From Pholiota molesta (Eukaryota > Basidiomycota > Agaricomycetes > Agaricales > Strophariaceae): a stretch of DNA of 64,000 bases. Both the position numbers and the translations under genes were made by a program. The notes beneath the pieces are model-generated. The model had not been told where the DNA came from and searched no databases. It saw nothing but the letters and a program-made list of their open reading frames with translations. Of the stretch, positions 26,282 to 37,029 are shown one piece after another. The number at the start of each line of letters is the position of its first letter. The stretch's first letter is position 1. The stretch covers positions 1 to 64,000 of the forward strand of contig JACGCK010000161.1 of NCBI GenBank assembly GCA_014925825.1. Reading direction: 5' to 3'.

Positions 26282-29200
26282 TTACCGGCGTTTCACGGGG
26301 ACTGCGCGGCCGCCCCATAATGATGCGTCGGCGGCGGCAGTACCCCTCTCAGGGATGACGGACTCTGACGCTGCCTTGTCCTTGAACTGCAGCAGATCGT
26401 AGAGGGAAGCAATCTGGTCGCCCTAGGGAAGATAGAAGATTCATGTCAGCGAAATTATGGGGCGAGCTTTACAGAGCGAGAGAGTAAGCACCTTTTGTTC
26501 AAGAATGTCAACAACCTCGCGCAGATGTTTCGCGAGCGTGTTCCTCCTGCGGACGTCAGAGGCTGCGTCCATCACTTTATACTGATCTGCGAGCTCCACA
26601 TATATACTAGGCCCAATCAGAACCAGGTTCTTGGGACTGGAAAATAAATATCACATACCTCTTATAATGCGTGAAGTCATCTTCGAGCTCGCGGATCACA
26701 CGCGCGACGACTGTTTGCGGCGGGACCCCGTGCTTCTTCGCCGCCGTGCGCCACTGCGCCATGTCCCCACTAAGCAGCACACCCTCGACCCCACCTTTAC
26801 CCAGCGCAGGACGCTCCGCCTCCGCGCCTTCCGACCCCTCATAGCCTTCGTCGGAGTGCTGTGTCTCCTCCCTCTCCCCCATCTGCGGCCTGGGCCGCGA
26901 CCACCCCGACGGCGAGGGCTCCCGCGCGCCGCGCTCGCGGTCGCGCCGCCGGAAACACACCGTGCACGTCTTCGCGTTGTGCTCCGGCGCGGAGAAGAAC
27001 AGGCGCTCGAGCTGCGCGCCCCGGATCTGCGGGAAGGGCGTCTCGGGCTCCTGCGGGTGCGTGCTGGCGCGCAGGTGCAGGTAACTTGTGCTGCTCATGT
27101 TGGGGTTCGCGGGCCGCCGCGCGGCGTGGTTGGGTGTCGGCGCGGAAGGGCGCGCGGTGGGCGGTTGGGGGTGCGTGCGGGCTCTGGCGTGTTGGCTCGC
27201 AATGGGTATTTGCTGGTGCTGATCGCGGTGCTGATCGCGGTGCTGATCGCGGTGCTGATCGCGGTGCTGTCTGCGCTGCCGCGCCTCGTCCGCGTCCTCA
27301 ACATCCTCCACCGTCGCCCGCGCGTTCCGCCGCACAGGCTCTGGCGAGCGCGCCTGCAGTGAGCCGCTCGAGAGGTTCGAGCGCCGTTCCTCGAGTTCCG
27401 CAGCAATGTCGTCCAGCTCCTCCACGTCCACGAGCCGCCCGCGTGCCGAGTTTGTGTTGGTCGACTCGCCGAGCGTTGCAAAGTCCGTCCGCATCGTCCG
27501 ATCCGCTACCTGGTTTCTCTGCTCCTCCAGCGAGACAGGGTCAAACGGCTCTGGTTCTTCCTCTTCCTCCTCCTCCTCCTCGCTTTCCTCCATCTCCTCC
27601 ATCTCGTGCGCGCTCTCCTCGCCCGCTGCGAGCTCGTCTTCCTCCTCCTCTTGCTCATCCTCCTCCTCCAAATCCCTCGACATCCCCCGCTCCTCCTCCG
27701 GCACATCGACCCTGCTCATCTCCCGCGACGCCCGCCGCTCCTTCAGGCCCTCCTCCACCACGCCGCGCAGCACCTCGACCTCGCCCGCGAGCCGCTGCAC
27801 CTCGTCCTTCAGCGTCAGGATGTCGGTGCTGCGCGCGCGCAGGGCGGCCGCGTCGGCGTCGCGCAGCTGGCGCAGCGAGGAGAGCAGCGCTTGGTGCGAC
27901 GCGAGCTCCGAGGTCAGGCGCGTCAGATGCGTGCGCAACGAGGTGATGAGCGCTTCGAGGGCTAGCCAAAAAAAAAATGAGAACACACATCGGCGCCGAC
28001 GCAGCGGCGACCCACCTTTCTTCTCGTCCACGGCGTCCTGGTACCGCGCGTGCAGGCGCGCGTCGTCCATCTCTGGTGCGGCTTCTTTGGCCCGGGCTTT
28101 CGACTTGCCTTTGCTGGTGTTGCGGAGGTCGTGCAGGTGCCGGACGCTGATCTCCTCGCGCTCGAATAATTTCGTGCGCTCCCTCGCCACCTCGCGCTTG
28201 CATTCGTCGAGCTCCATCTCGAGCTCGCGCACGCGCCGGCGCGAGATCCCGTTCTCCTCCTCGAGATCGTGCAGTTGACCTTGCACTGCGTTCAGAGTCT
28301 GGAGCAGGCGCACTAGTGTTGATGAGGTTTAGTAAACAAGTGGTACGATAAAACCAACCGCCCACCTTCGCTGTCCCTAGGCCGGCCATTTCCAGGATAC
28401 TTGAAATAATCTGTCCCGTTCCGTGCTGGGCTCTCCACGGCAGCCGTCAGACCCGTCACATCCGGCAGATGGATGCGGCCTTTCGTGGAATTCGTACTCG
28501 CATTGAGATCCCTCCTCGTACTTACGTTTCCGCCTCGTACGGGCTCTGGCGGATCATGGAACGGATTCCGCTCGACCGACGCAGAGGCACGATGCGCAGC
28601 GGCCTGTCGGTGGTGGACCTGCTGCTGCGTCGCCTCGGTGCCCCGCGCCATCCGCGTAAATGATGCCGAACGCACTGACGGCGCCGCCTGCCGGCGGCTG
28701 AGCTGCTCCTGCGTCTCCTCGAGCTCCTTGTGGATCCCGCGCGCCATGCGCGTGAACTGCGAGCCCTCGCCCGAAGGCGTGGCGGGCTGCAACCGCACGT
28801 GGGGCTGGCGGCTCGCCCGCGGTGTGGGTGCGTTCATGTACATTGAAGTGCCATCCGCGGTTGTATCTGGCAGGGCGCGGGAACGGTTAAAAGGAGAAAG
28901 AGGGGCGGTCGTTCCTGCTGCTTGCCCGCTGCGGGGCCGCTTGGGGGAGAAAGAGACGTGGCGGAGATGGTCGGCGAGTTTCGGACGCGAGGCGGGCGAG
29001 AGGGGCTGTCGGGCGTCGGAGTCGGATGTGGATGAGGAAGCGGAGGAGATGGGCGAGGGTGGGCGGAGGTGGCGGGCGTGAACTTGTGGGTTGGGCGGTG
29101 GGGCATGTCCTGATTCGAGAATCCTGTCGAGTTCGGCGGTGCTGTCAACCACAAGTGGGTCGTATGTCATTCCCATTGCCTAGGCAAAGATATCAGTGTT

Positions 29201-29790
29201 TTGTATTACATGAATGAAATAAATCGCACGGTGTTTTTGGAAGGTTCCAGGTCAAACATGCTATGCTTGCTGTTGACCCCAGCAATCATGGCATGCAAGG
29301 GCCGGTCGGGATCGTATTCAGCAGCGCTGAGACTGACGTCGCGGCGAGCGCCACGTCCTCCGCCGAGACCCGCACTCAGCGTAAGCGCGCTGGCGTGATG
29401 GGCTGCAGTAGATACAGTCTCCCCGCCATACGGATTAATGCCCTCTTCGTCATCGCCAGTGCGATACGACCAACCGCGTAGGTGACTGTGCTCCTCGTCG
29501 CCAAAATGTTCCCGCGAACGGTGAGAAAAAGAGGGGAAGTCGGGAAGGGAGGGTTCTGAGATGTGGCGGGGGTATTCGAGCGAGCTGTCCTGGCGGTGGT
29601 GGCGAGGATAGTGGCCGTCGTCGCTGGAGAGATGGAAGGAAAGCTCGGTGTTTTGGAGATTGTGCTCGAGCCGAATGCGATGCGCCTCGAGCTCGTCGCC
29701 GGGGATGCTAAGGTCGAAGGCAGGCCCTGTGGACTGCCTTTTCATCGTGAATGGTATCGCAGAAGAAGAGTGGCCGCCCAAAATGGACAT
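26282..29790 (-). CDS. Cep57/Ppc89-like spindle pole body protein
   Basis: Six exons (minus): 29790-29230, 29179-28366, 28312-28016, 27961-26659, 26606-26492, 26422-26282; 3231 nt, 1076 aa, all GT-AG. The C-terminal part (about residues 975-1055), DDFTHYKRS, IYVELADQYKVMDA, LAKHLREVVDILEQKGDQ and IASLYDLL, matches the microtubule-binding domain of Cep57 and fission-yeast Ppc89, which sits at the spindle pole. Just before it is a CTVC pair in a basic context. The middle holds strong coiled coil (LLQTLNAVQGQLHDLEEENG, LITSLRTHLTRL) and a very acidic run. The N-terminal half is low-complexity, Ser/Pro/Arg-rich, with repeated FTRMARG. An RDQH-type repeat comes from a 12-bp minisatellite at 27215-27268. 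Start at the first ATG (MSILGG); a second ATG 45 bases downstream (MKRQST) is possible. Confidence 0.85.
27215..27268 (-). repeat. In-frame 12-bp minisatellite in the spindle pole body gene
   Basis: GGTGCTGATCGC is repeated more than four times, encoding a reiterated four-residue unit (R-D-Q-H) on the minus strand. The 12-base unit keeps the frame, so copy-number change would alter protein length without disrupting it. Confidence 0.85.
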
Positions 29791-29905
29791 CAACACAGGA
29801 CGCGTAAGTCACGTGCACCGCGTCACCTTTATTAATTTTAATTTTCACTCGCGCTCTCCCAGTTCTACCACCAAGCATTATATAGTTATAAGGCAGGAAA
29901 AGGTA

Positions 29906-30172
29906 ATGGAATTTATTTACAAGGCTTATTCAGGCTTCCAAGCACTTGTAGTGTCAAAATTCCACACGTTGGATTCTAGCGCCTTGTGATGAATAGGTAA
30001 ATTTCTAATGGATTCTACAAGGATTCTATCGTGAAATTATATTGCAAACACCGGAATTATTCTGAACATTCCGAGGCAGAGCTTTCTTCCAATGCTGTTA
30101 CGACACTTGTGACTATCGTATGGAATTCTGGTCGTACTTATGGGATTCCTTGACCTAGTATAGATTTTCTGC
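29906..30172 (+). repeat. Dispersed repeat, copy 1
   Basis: About 265 bp that recurs in the same orientation at 59381-59632. Shared landmarks in order: ATTTRTAAAG-like start, TTCCAAG.ACTTGTA, TCTAATGGATTCTA, GAAATTRYATTGC, TTCYGARCATT, TATGGGAT, GTACTTATRGGATTCCTT and CACCTAGTATAGA. No coding capacity. A non-autonomous transposable element or a solo LTR fragment fits; the termini were not resolved. Confidence 0.6.
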
Positions 30173-30410
30173 CGATATGATGGAGCTAGAGATTTGATGT
30201 GGTAGTGGGAGCCAGAGGGGGATGTGGGAGTTGTGATCGATTGATCAATCAGACTCTCATCCCTTCTCGTCAACTATGTTGTAGCACTTTGGTCTCATCT
30301 CGCTATAAGAAAGAGCCAGAATCTACGAACGACACAAACTTATCTGACGACGCCATATTAAAGGTCTATGAAGAAGCCCGACAACTTTGAAAAGCCGACC
30401 CACCTGTCCA

Positions 30411-31045
30411 TGGTCCGACCTCTCGCCGCCTCTTCGTTCTGACTCAGTCACTGACCAGCGTGCCGCGGCATGCATTGGGTTATCTACAGCGGGTGCGGGC
30501 GGGGGGCTGGTGGCGAGCATCGCGACGTGTCGTTTGGAAGTCGTCAAAACGAAACTGCAGGCACAGCGGGCGGTGGTGGGACAGCAGGGATACCTGGGTG
30601 TTCTCGATGCGCTCTTCTCTGCTCTTGGGCCCTCTTTTCTTGATCGTGTTGATGTTCATTCCCCCATTTCCTTCCTATTCTGCCTGTTCCGAACACCTCC
30701 GTCTTTGATGACCTTTGATCTCTAGGCACGGCCAAGGATATCCTGCAGCACAACGGCTTTCGCGGCCTCTATCGCGGCCTCGGTCCCACCATCCTAGGCT
30801 ACCTCCCAACCTGGGCCTTCTAATTCGCGGTGTACGATTCAAGACCGCATTCGGCGAAGTCCCGCTCGGATACCCTAACTCCAAGACCGATGAGCGCCTG
30901 TACCCCGTAGCTCAGGTCAAACGCTATCAGCCCGTGGCCCGCGAACACCCGTGGTCCCTGCATATTCTATCTATCAAGACCGCTGGTGCGGCGAGCACGA
31001 TATGCGCCAACCTGCTCTGAGTGAGCGAAACTCGGTTTATGGTGC
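30411..31045 (+). pseudogene. Truncated copy of the mitochondrial carrier gene
   Basis: Reverse-oriented copy of the 5' half of the carrier at 45137-46521. It retains the first and second introns, so it arose by DNA duplication, not retroposition. Damage: the first carrier signature has Cys-Arg in place of Cys-Pro (the proline of PxDxxK is lost); a TAA at 30821-30823 interrupts the GYLPTWA segment; a short deletion shifts the frame just after; and the copy stops at the end of the parent's third exon (TCGGTTTATGGTGC). There is no functional product. Confidence 0.85.
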
Positions 31046-31084
31046 ATCATTGCGATGGATTGGCGTTATCCTCCATATTCGCGG

Positions 31085-31375
31085 GCCCTCTTTCTCCACG
31101 ACGAGTGCGAGGACGTCCTCGCGCGCTTCTGCAAGCCCTGTTTGCCCTCGATACCCGCTGGCTGGAGCTTCGGCACCCCGCGTACCCCGTGCGTGATAAC
31201 GATAGGCAACACCGCGGCGTCGCTTCGCATTAACGACCTGACAATGGCGCGCATTCGGGAAGTGCGGCGGGCGTGCCACATACATGTAGACTTGAAGATT
31301 GCTCAGGTTGCGGAGGTGCGGCCGGTGCTGGTTCGGCGGCATCATCCGTGGACACACGCGCGTGGGCAGCACCCC
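31085..31375 (+). pseudogene. F-box-like gene fragment, copy of the 3' end of the 50.3-kb gene
   Basis: Matches the reverse complement of about 50350-50640, the last exon of the F-box-like gene at 50321-51991: GAGGACGTCCTCGCGCGCTT, TGGCTGGAGCTTCGGCACCC and ACACGCGCGTGGGCAGCA all have counterparts. It is joined directly to the carrier pseudogene, making a chimera of two unrelated gene pieces, and lies tail-to-tail with the DUF6534 gene exactly as the parent block does. Frames are broken. Confidence 0.75.
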
Positions 31376-31800
31376 TGGGCCAGAGGTCCTTGTAGCTGCT
31401 GAACGCCCCGCCGCGTCTGGGTGCCCGTTCCGCGAACTTGAAGCGCCGAAAGACGTATCGCGCCACCTTGAGACTCGCGCGCCGTAGGATCCTTTCTGGC
31501 ATTCTGTCAGCACGCAGTTGAGGATCTCTGTCAACGGCCAATTGATAATACAAAAATTCGTCTCAAATTGTGAATGTAATGGGGAGTTTAGTCACATTCA
31601 TTTCGCGTGGTGAGCGTCTGTAGGTTATATGGATCTCGATGAGTTCTTGACGTTGATCGAGCTACGCGTGTAAATATTTCTGGAATTAATAATATGGGTA
31701 CAATTACGAGTTTATACAGTATGCACCGAGTAGGAAAGGTGATCTCCTAGACCTAGATTCCGCAAATAGAGTAGAGCACTTCTTTTGTTTTCCAGAGCAC
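31376..31800. other. Intergenic tail-to-tail spacer of the duplicated block
   Basis: About 425 bp. The part from about 31660 to 31800 is a diverged reverse complement of 50069-50225 (both contain GGTGATCTCCTAG- or CTCTAGGAGATTCCC-type landmarks and the TATACAGTAT/ATACTGTATAAACTCG segment). No gene seen. Confidence 0.55.
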
Positions 31801-33176
31801 CTATGCCTCATCGATAGCAATTACTCCATCCCTTGATTCAACGCCTGATTCATCCTTCAAGGTACTCACTGCAGCGAACTTTATCTCCAGCCCATCAGTT
31901 TGTCGAGGTTGTGACAACGGGATATGAGAAAACGCATTATCTTGCCAGGTCGTCGATTCCGAGATGATCCCAAGCTTTATCCTGCTATTCAGCAGGGCTA
32001 GCATTGTGTTCGAATATAGCTTGGCGAGTGTGGATATGGGCACTGAGTAATATATCAAGCCCTTGAGAGCTGGAGCATAAAACAAAGCCAGTAACACGAT
32101 GGAAACTGAAGCTGCACGAGGAATTATTGTATAAGCATTAGGGTATGAGTATGAAAGAAGGAACCCTTGCCTGTCAGTGCTCCCGTCTCAATTGTCATGC
32201 GCATCACCCTGGTTACTAAAGCTTGAGTTTTTGGGAAGATTCCATCGCGGATTCTTCGATTTAACTAGATGAGAGTCGAAATAAGCGCCAAATTCCAGTG
32301 GAGGATATGGACATCCTACACACATAGAAACACATACAAGCTGCAATTGCGATGTCGCAAGCACAACCTGTTCCTATCCATATCTGGGGGAACATGAGCA
32401 CTGAGTATTATAAAGTAGAAGGATCTTACACCAATGAAATCAGACGTCTTCAACGTATGCAGCTGAATAATTTCGAAATTATCTGCCTGTCCGATAATTA
32501 CGCTAACTACCACCTGTGATATGAACGAAGTGAGGGACATCTGCAAAAATAGGTCAGGTGTAGGTTAGAGATATAATTGAGTGGCGCTCACCAGCATAAT
32601 AAACGACGGTATGATTTTATTTTCAGAGATGATCATAATGCGGTAGGCGTAGAACGTTTGAACCACCATTGCGGCTATGGTGTACTCGTCATTTATCATC
32701 ATGTGTAATAGGCCAAGATTCCACGTACTAACTGCTTCAAGAAGAGATACGGACACCGATATTGCTGTAAACGTAGAAACACCACCTTTAACAAATGTTG
32801 CCCATGTGGACACGGTCAACGCGATGGTTTGCGCCGTTTCCACAAGGTACGTCCCATATACCATAGCCTTGAATATCGGCCTATCATTTGGAAATGCTTG
32901 AGAGAATAAAACTTGCAGACAGATCCATCCATCAAGCTAGCACCTTTGCATGTAGAGATCACCAGTGACTCACACACTTGGACGGATAGAACTCCAAACA
33001 ATCCCCAGTTAACAATCGTGGATATCAGCTATTTCATTTTAGGCACCGGCTCTTGGGAGTATCTTTGGTAGTCTTACCTGTGTAGCGGCTCTGCAAAGGT
33101 CAATCAGTTCGTATAATTCCCCATCTAGTTATCTTACTTGCAATGAGTTGGCAATCTCTAAATCGCTTGCATCCAT
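31801..33176 (-). CDS. DUF6534 seven-helix-like membrane protein, copy 1
   Basis: Seven exons (minus): 33176-33138, 33028-32974, 32896-32592, 32540-32432, 32367-32324, 32264-32171, 32111-31801; 957 nt, 318 aa. Multiple hydrophobic helices are visible: STIVNWGLFGVLSVQV, VYGTYLVETAQTIALTV, FTAISVSVSLLEAVSTW, PSFIMLMSLTSFISQVVVSV, and the C-terminal SIVLLALFYAPALKGLIYY followed by LAKLYSNTMLALLNSR, the hallmark end of the basidiomycete-specific DUF6534 family. Function unknown; plasma or internal membrane location is inferred. The sixth intron starts with GC, not GT (ACAG/GCAAGG), and so does the copy at 48665. Splice phases all agree. The other copy has 6 extra residues in exon 3. Neither shows stops or frameshifts. 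Confidence 0.85.
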
Positions 33177-33694
33177 GCCGAGAAGAAATTTGGAACGTTG
33201 GCTGAAGGTATCGAGAGGATGGGTCAAGTTTTGTAGAGACGAAGCTTGCGGCTGTCTGAAAACTTGACGATGACTAGTTTGACTCGGACTTCTTAACCCA
33301 TTGACATTTTTATACCACCTTTTAAATAATTAGACTGACCATCAGGGGTATAGTGCAGGGCAAAAGGACTTATATGAGACGGCGCATGCAAGCCAAACAC
33401 ACACGGTACATGCCGCCAAACACACACGGTGCATGCAGCTATGGAGCACCCGGGACATAGCTACCTTAGTCATACTAGTACTACACTGCACGCAAATAGA
33501 TTATAGATTAGAAAATACAAAAACAGGCCATATGAATGCCCTGGTATGCACGCTGCGCAGGATCCACAGGAACAATGCGACGCGTCGGCATGGTACATGC
33601 GCACTAGGCGCGCAAACCAGAGAATAAGAAAATAAAACCTAGTAAATAATTAAGATAGAGTATATAGCAGATAGAATAATGGTATATGTATATG
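33177..33694. other. Intergenic, DUF6534 upstream region
   Basis: About 520 bp. Contains a direct repeat of GCCAAACACACACGG followed by TACATGC and TGCATGC at about 33391-33440. No gene seen. Confidence 0.5.
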
Positions 33695-33715
33695 CATAGA
33701 TGGGGGCCGCGCAAG

Positions 33716-34515
33716 CGATCCGGTGCATATAAACTGGATGGAGGATGCGCGAGCGATCCAGTATATATACACTGGATGGAGGATGCGCGAGCGATCCAGT
33801 ATATATACACTGGATGGAGGATGCGCGAGCGATCCAGTATATATACACTGGATGGAGCCCGCGCGAGCTATCCAGCGTACATACACCAGATTGACGCTGC
33901 GCAGCTGGTCGCGTGAGCCATCCAGTATATATACACTGGATCGCCTGCGCCGCCTCCATCCAGTGTATGTATACTGGATCACGCGCGGCGTCAATCCAGT
34001 GTATATATACTGGATTGACGCCGCGCGGCTGCGCGATCCAGTGTACATACCGCGCGGCTGATCATGGAGGTCGCGTGAGCCATCCAGTACATATACACTG
34101 GATCGCTTGCGCCCGCCTCCATCCAGTGTATGTATACTGGATCGCGCGCGGCGTCAATCCAGTGTATATATACTGGATTGATGCCGCGCGGTTGCGCGAA
34201 GCAATCCGGTAAATATTCACCGGAATGGTGCCGCGCGAGCAATCCAGTGAATATTTACTGGAATTGCGCCCGCGCGTATGGGCAATGCTGCGCGTGCGCT
34301 GGCGTTCGATAATGCAGTGCATCCGCTCGTGTGGCATATGATATCATGAATAAAATAACTGCTATGGCGGCGCTCGGACGCGCGCGAGCGCACGCGCCGC
34401 ATTATCCCATGCCAGCGCGGGCAGCATTCCAGTGAATATCCACTGGATTGCTCGCGCGGCACCGATCCAGTGAATTCGCACTGGATGTGTGCAGTATGCC
34501 GAATCCAGTGTTATT
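33716..34515. repeat. Left array of CCAGTG/CACTGG palindromes
   Basis: Roughly fifteen to twenty palindromes of the form ATCCAGTG, 6 bases, CACTGGAT, separated by GC-rich spacers (GGAGGATGCGCGAGCG and others). Three perfect 38-bp units stand at about 33740-33855. A longer direct duplication of about 140 bp covers 33930-34060 and 34070-34200. Central bases are mostly TATATA or ATATTC. Each unit can form a hairpin. Confidence 0.85.
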
Positions 34516-35571
34516 TCACTGGATTGTCCGCCGACACCGGTGTTTCCACTCAACATCCCGCCGCGGGATATTGCCTAATTAGGGCGCGCGCTCCACCGAC
34601 TGATGCGCGTGTGCGCATCCATCCTCCTGCCTGTTGGCACAGAGAATGGGCTCCAGTTCAATCCATTTACCTTCATTCCTCTCGAATTTTAGCACATAGA
34701 TAGGCATAATATATAGGAGTATTAATATATACATATTTAACGAATACACACCAGGCTATCTATCAAAAAGAGAGGTTTCTTAAGGCTGGGGAGGGGGAGC
34801 AGAGGGAGGTATATGCCTTAAACACTTGAGGACTCTTATATAAAGGTATAAATAATATCTATACTATACAAGGTAATTATCTGCTGAGCTATAGCTTTCC
34901 AGGAATTGATAGAAGTGACCCATGGGGAGATCTAGAGGGAGGGTGTTATAGGGCTTGAAAGCAGAACGTTACAATGCCCTCAGTGTCAACTTAATAAATG
35001 TACATTGTATATTATACTTATTTAGCTTGATATATGCAGCCAGAAGTGCCATAGATACAATTAATCCACTCCTATTGGCTTATCTACCTGTGGATACATT
35101 GGCCTGTATCTCAGCACCAGACAGAAATATATTGCTAATCTCTTTGGATTAGGGCTCTCCCATGCTCTAGCTATCTATTGATATCGCTAAAATATAGCTA
35201 AAAAGGTTGGAACATGTAGATAAAGGCCCCTAATGAGGCCTATCATCCTGATACATATATATAATGATATATAGAATGTATATATTTATTTCTGTGGATA
35301 TACCAACGTAGAATGATACTATATAGCATCTACATTAATTTCACCGAGCAATAATAGTATTTTTCTGGTTGAAATGGGTCATGAGGAGGTGAAATATGCC
35401 AAATACGTCTAAAAGACGTATTCAGCCCATAGAACTACAAATAAGTGCTCTAGAATTCTGTAAAGCTAGGATAGAATAGCCCTCATAAATACCTACCGAA
35501 TGAGCTCTGCCCAAAAATGATCTAATGATTTGGTGGAGAGATAGAAGATATTGAGTTGCTCATTTGCGACC

Positions 35572-35613
35572 AGAGTATGCGACCGTATGCGACCGTATGC
35601 GACCGTATGTGAC
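35572..35613. repeat. 10-bp tandem repeat near the foldback centre
   Basis: GTATGCGACC is repeated about four times (last unit GTATGTGACC), followed by a doubled AAATACTTG. It lies in the part of the left inner arm that has no counterpart on the right. Confidence 0.8.
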
Positions 35614-37029
35614 CGTGAAATACTTGAAATACTTGAAATGACTATAAAGCTACAAATATATGTTCAGAAATTCTGGAAATTCTTGGTTAGATAGGTCTAA
35701 TGAATATCTACAAAACAAGATATACCGGAAGAAGATTGAGCCAGAGGTGCAAGCGATATGAAGAAAATATTTTGATGAGCACCATTTGAACATGATCCAA
35801 ACATAGTTCCATAACTGTGACTTGAGTGGTCGTGATATATTTTGATGTTCTAAACATTGTTTCTCTCATATCTTTCTAAACTCTGGCTCGATTCTTTTCC
35901 GGCGTATCTTGTTTTGTAGCGATTTATTAGGGTTATCGCATCCTAGCTTTACAGGTTCTTAAAGTACGTATTTGTAGTTCTATAGGCCAAATACGTTTTT
36001 TAAATGTCTTTGGCATGTTTCAGCTCCTCATGCCCCATTTCCACAAGCAAAATACCATTATTACTCGGTGAAATTGATGTATGTATTATTTAGTATCTTT
36101 ATACATTGTTATATCTGCTCAAATAAATTTATACATTGTATATATGGTTATATATATTCATTAGGATGTTAGCCTTCAACAAGTGCCTTAATTTATGTGT
36201 TCCAACCGTTCCAGCTATATTATACCGATATGAATAGTATAGTATCATTCTACGTTGGTATATCCACAGAAATAAATATATACATTCTATATATCATTAT
36301 ATATATGTATCAGGATGATAGGCCTCATTAGGGGCCTTTATCTACATGTTCCAACCTTTTTAGCTATATTTTAGCGATATCAATAGATAGCTAGAGCATG
36401 GGAGAGCCCTAATCCAAAGAGATTAGCAATATATTTCTGTCTGGTGCTGAGATACAGGCCAATGTATCCACAGGTAGATAAGTCAATAGGAGGGGACTAA
36501 TTGTATCTATGGCACTTCTGGCTGCATATATCAAGCTAAATAAGTATAATCTACAATGTACACTTATCAAGTTGACACTGAGGGCATTGTAATGTTCTGC
36601 TTTCATGCCCTATAACACCCTCCCTCTAGATCTCCCCATGGGTCACTTCTATCAACTCCCGGGGAGCTATAGCTCAGCAGATAATTACCTTGTATAGCAT
36701 AAATATTATCTATACCTTTATATAAGAGTCCCCAAGTGTTTAAGGCATATACCTCCCTCTGCTCCCCCTCCCCAGCCATAGAAAACCTCTCTTTTTGATA
36801 GATAGCCCATTGTGTATTTGTTGAATATATGTATGTCAATACTTCTATATATTATGCCTATCTATGTGCTAAAATGCGAAAGGAACAAAGGTAAATGGAT
36901 CGAACTGGAGCCCATTCTCTGTGCCAACAGGCAGGAGGACGGACGCGCACGCGCGCATCAGTCGGTGGAGCGCGCACCCTAATTAGGCAATATCCCGCGG
37001 CAGGATGTTGACTGGAAACACCGGTGTCG

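Noticed and set aside
26861..28278. Plus-strand frames of 290-361 codons over the spindle pole body gene
   Set aside because: Composition is Arg/Pro/Ser-rich shadow of the minus-strand gene, which has matching splice phases and a recognised domain.
30411..31045. Processed retrocopy of the carrier gene
   Set aside because: Introns of the parent gene are present in the copy, so it is a DNA-level duplication.
33723..34312. Repeated peptide frames (YIHWMEDARAI-like) over the left palindrome array
   Set aside because: Period follows the DNA palindromes, and similar peptides appear in many frames and both strands.
34955..35152. 65-codon frame conserved in both arms of foldback B (also 36409-36606)
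   Set aside because: It is preserved because the arms are inverted copies; no domain, and one frame in a highly similar repeat is not evidence of coding.
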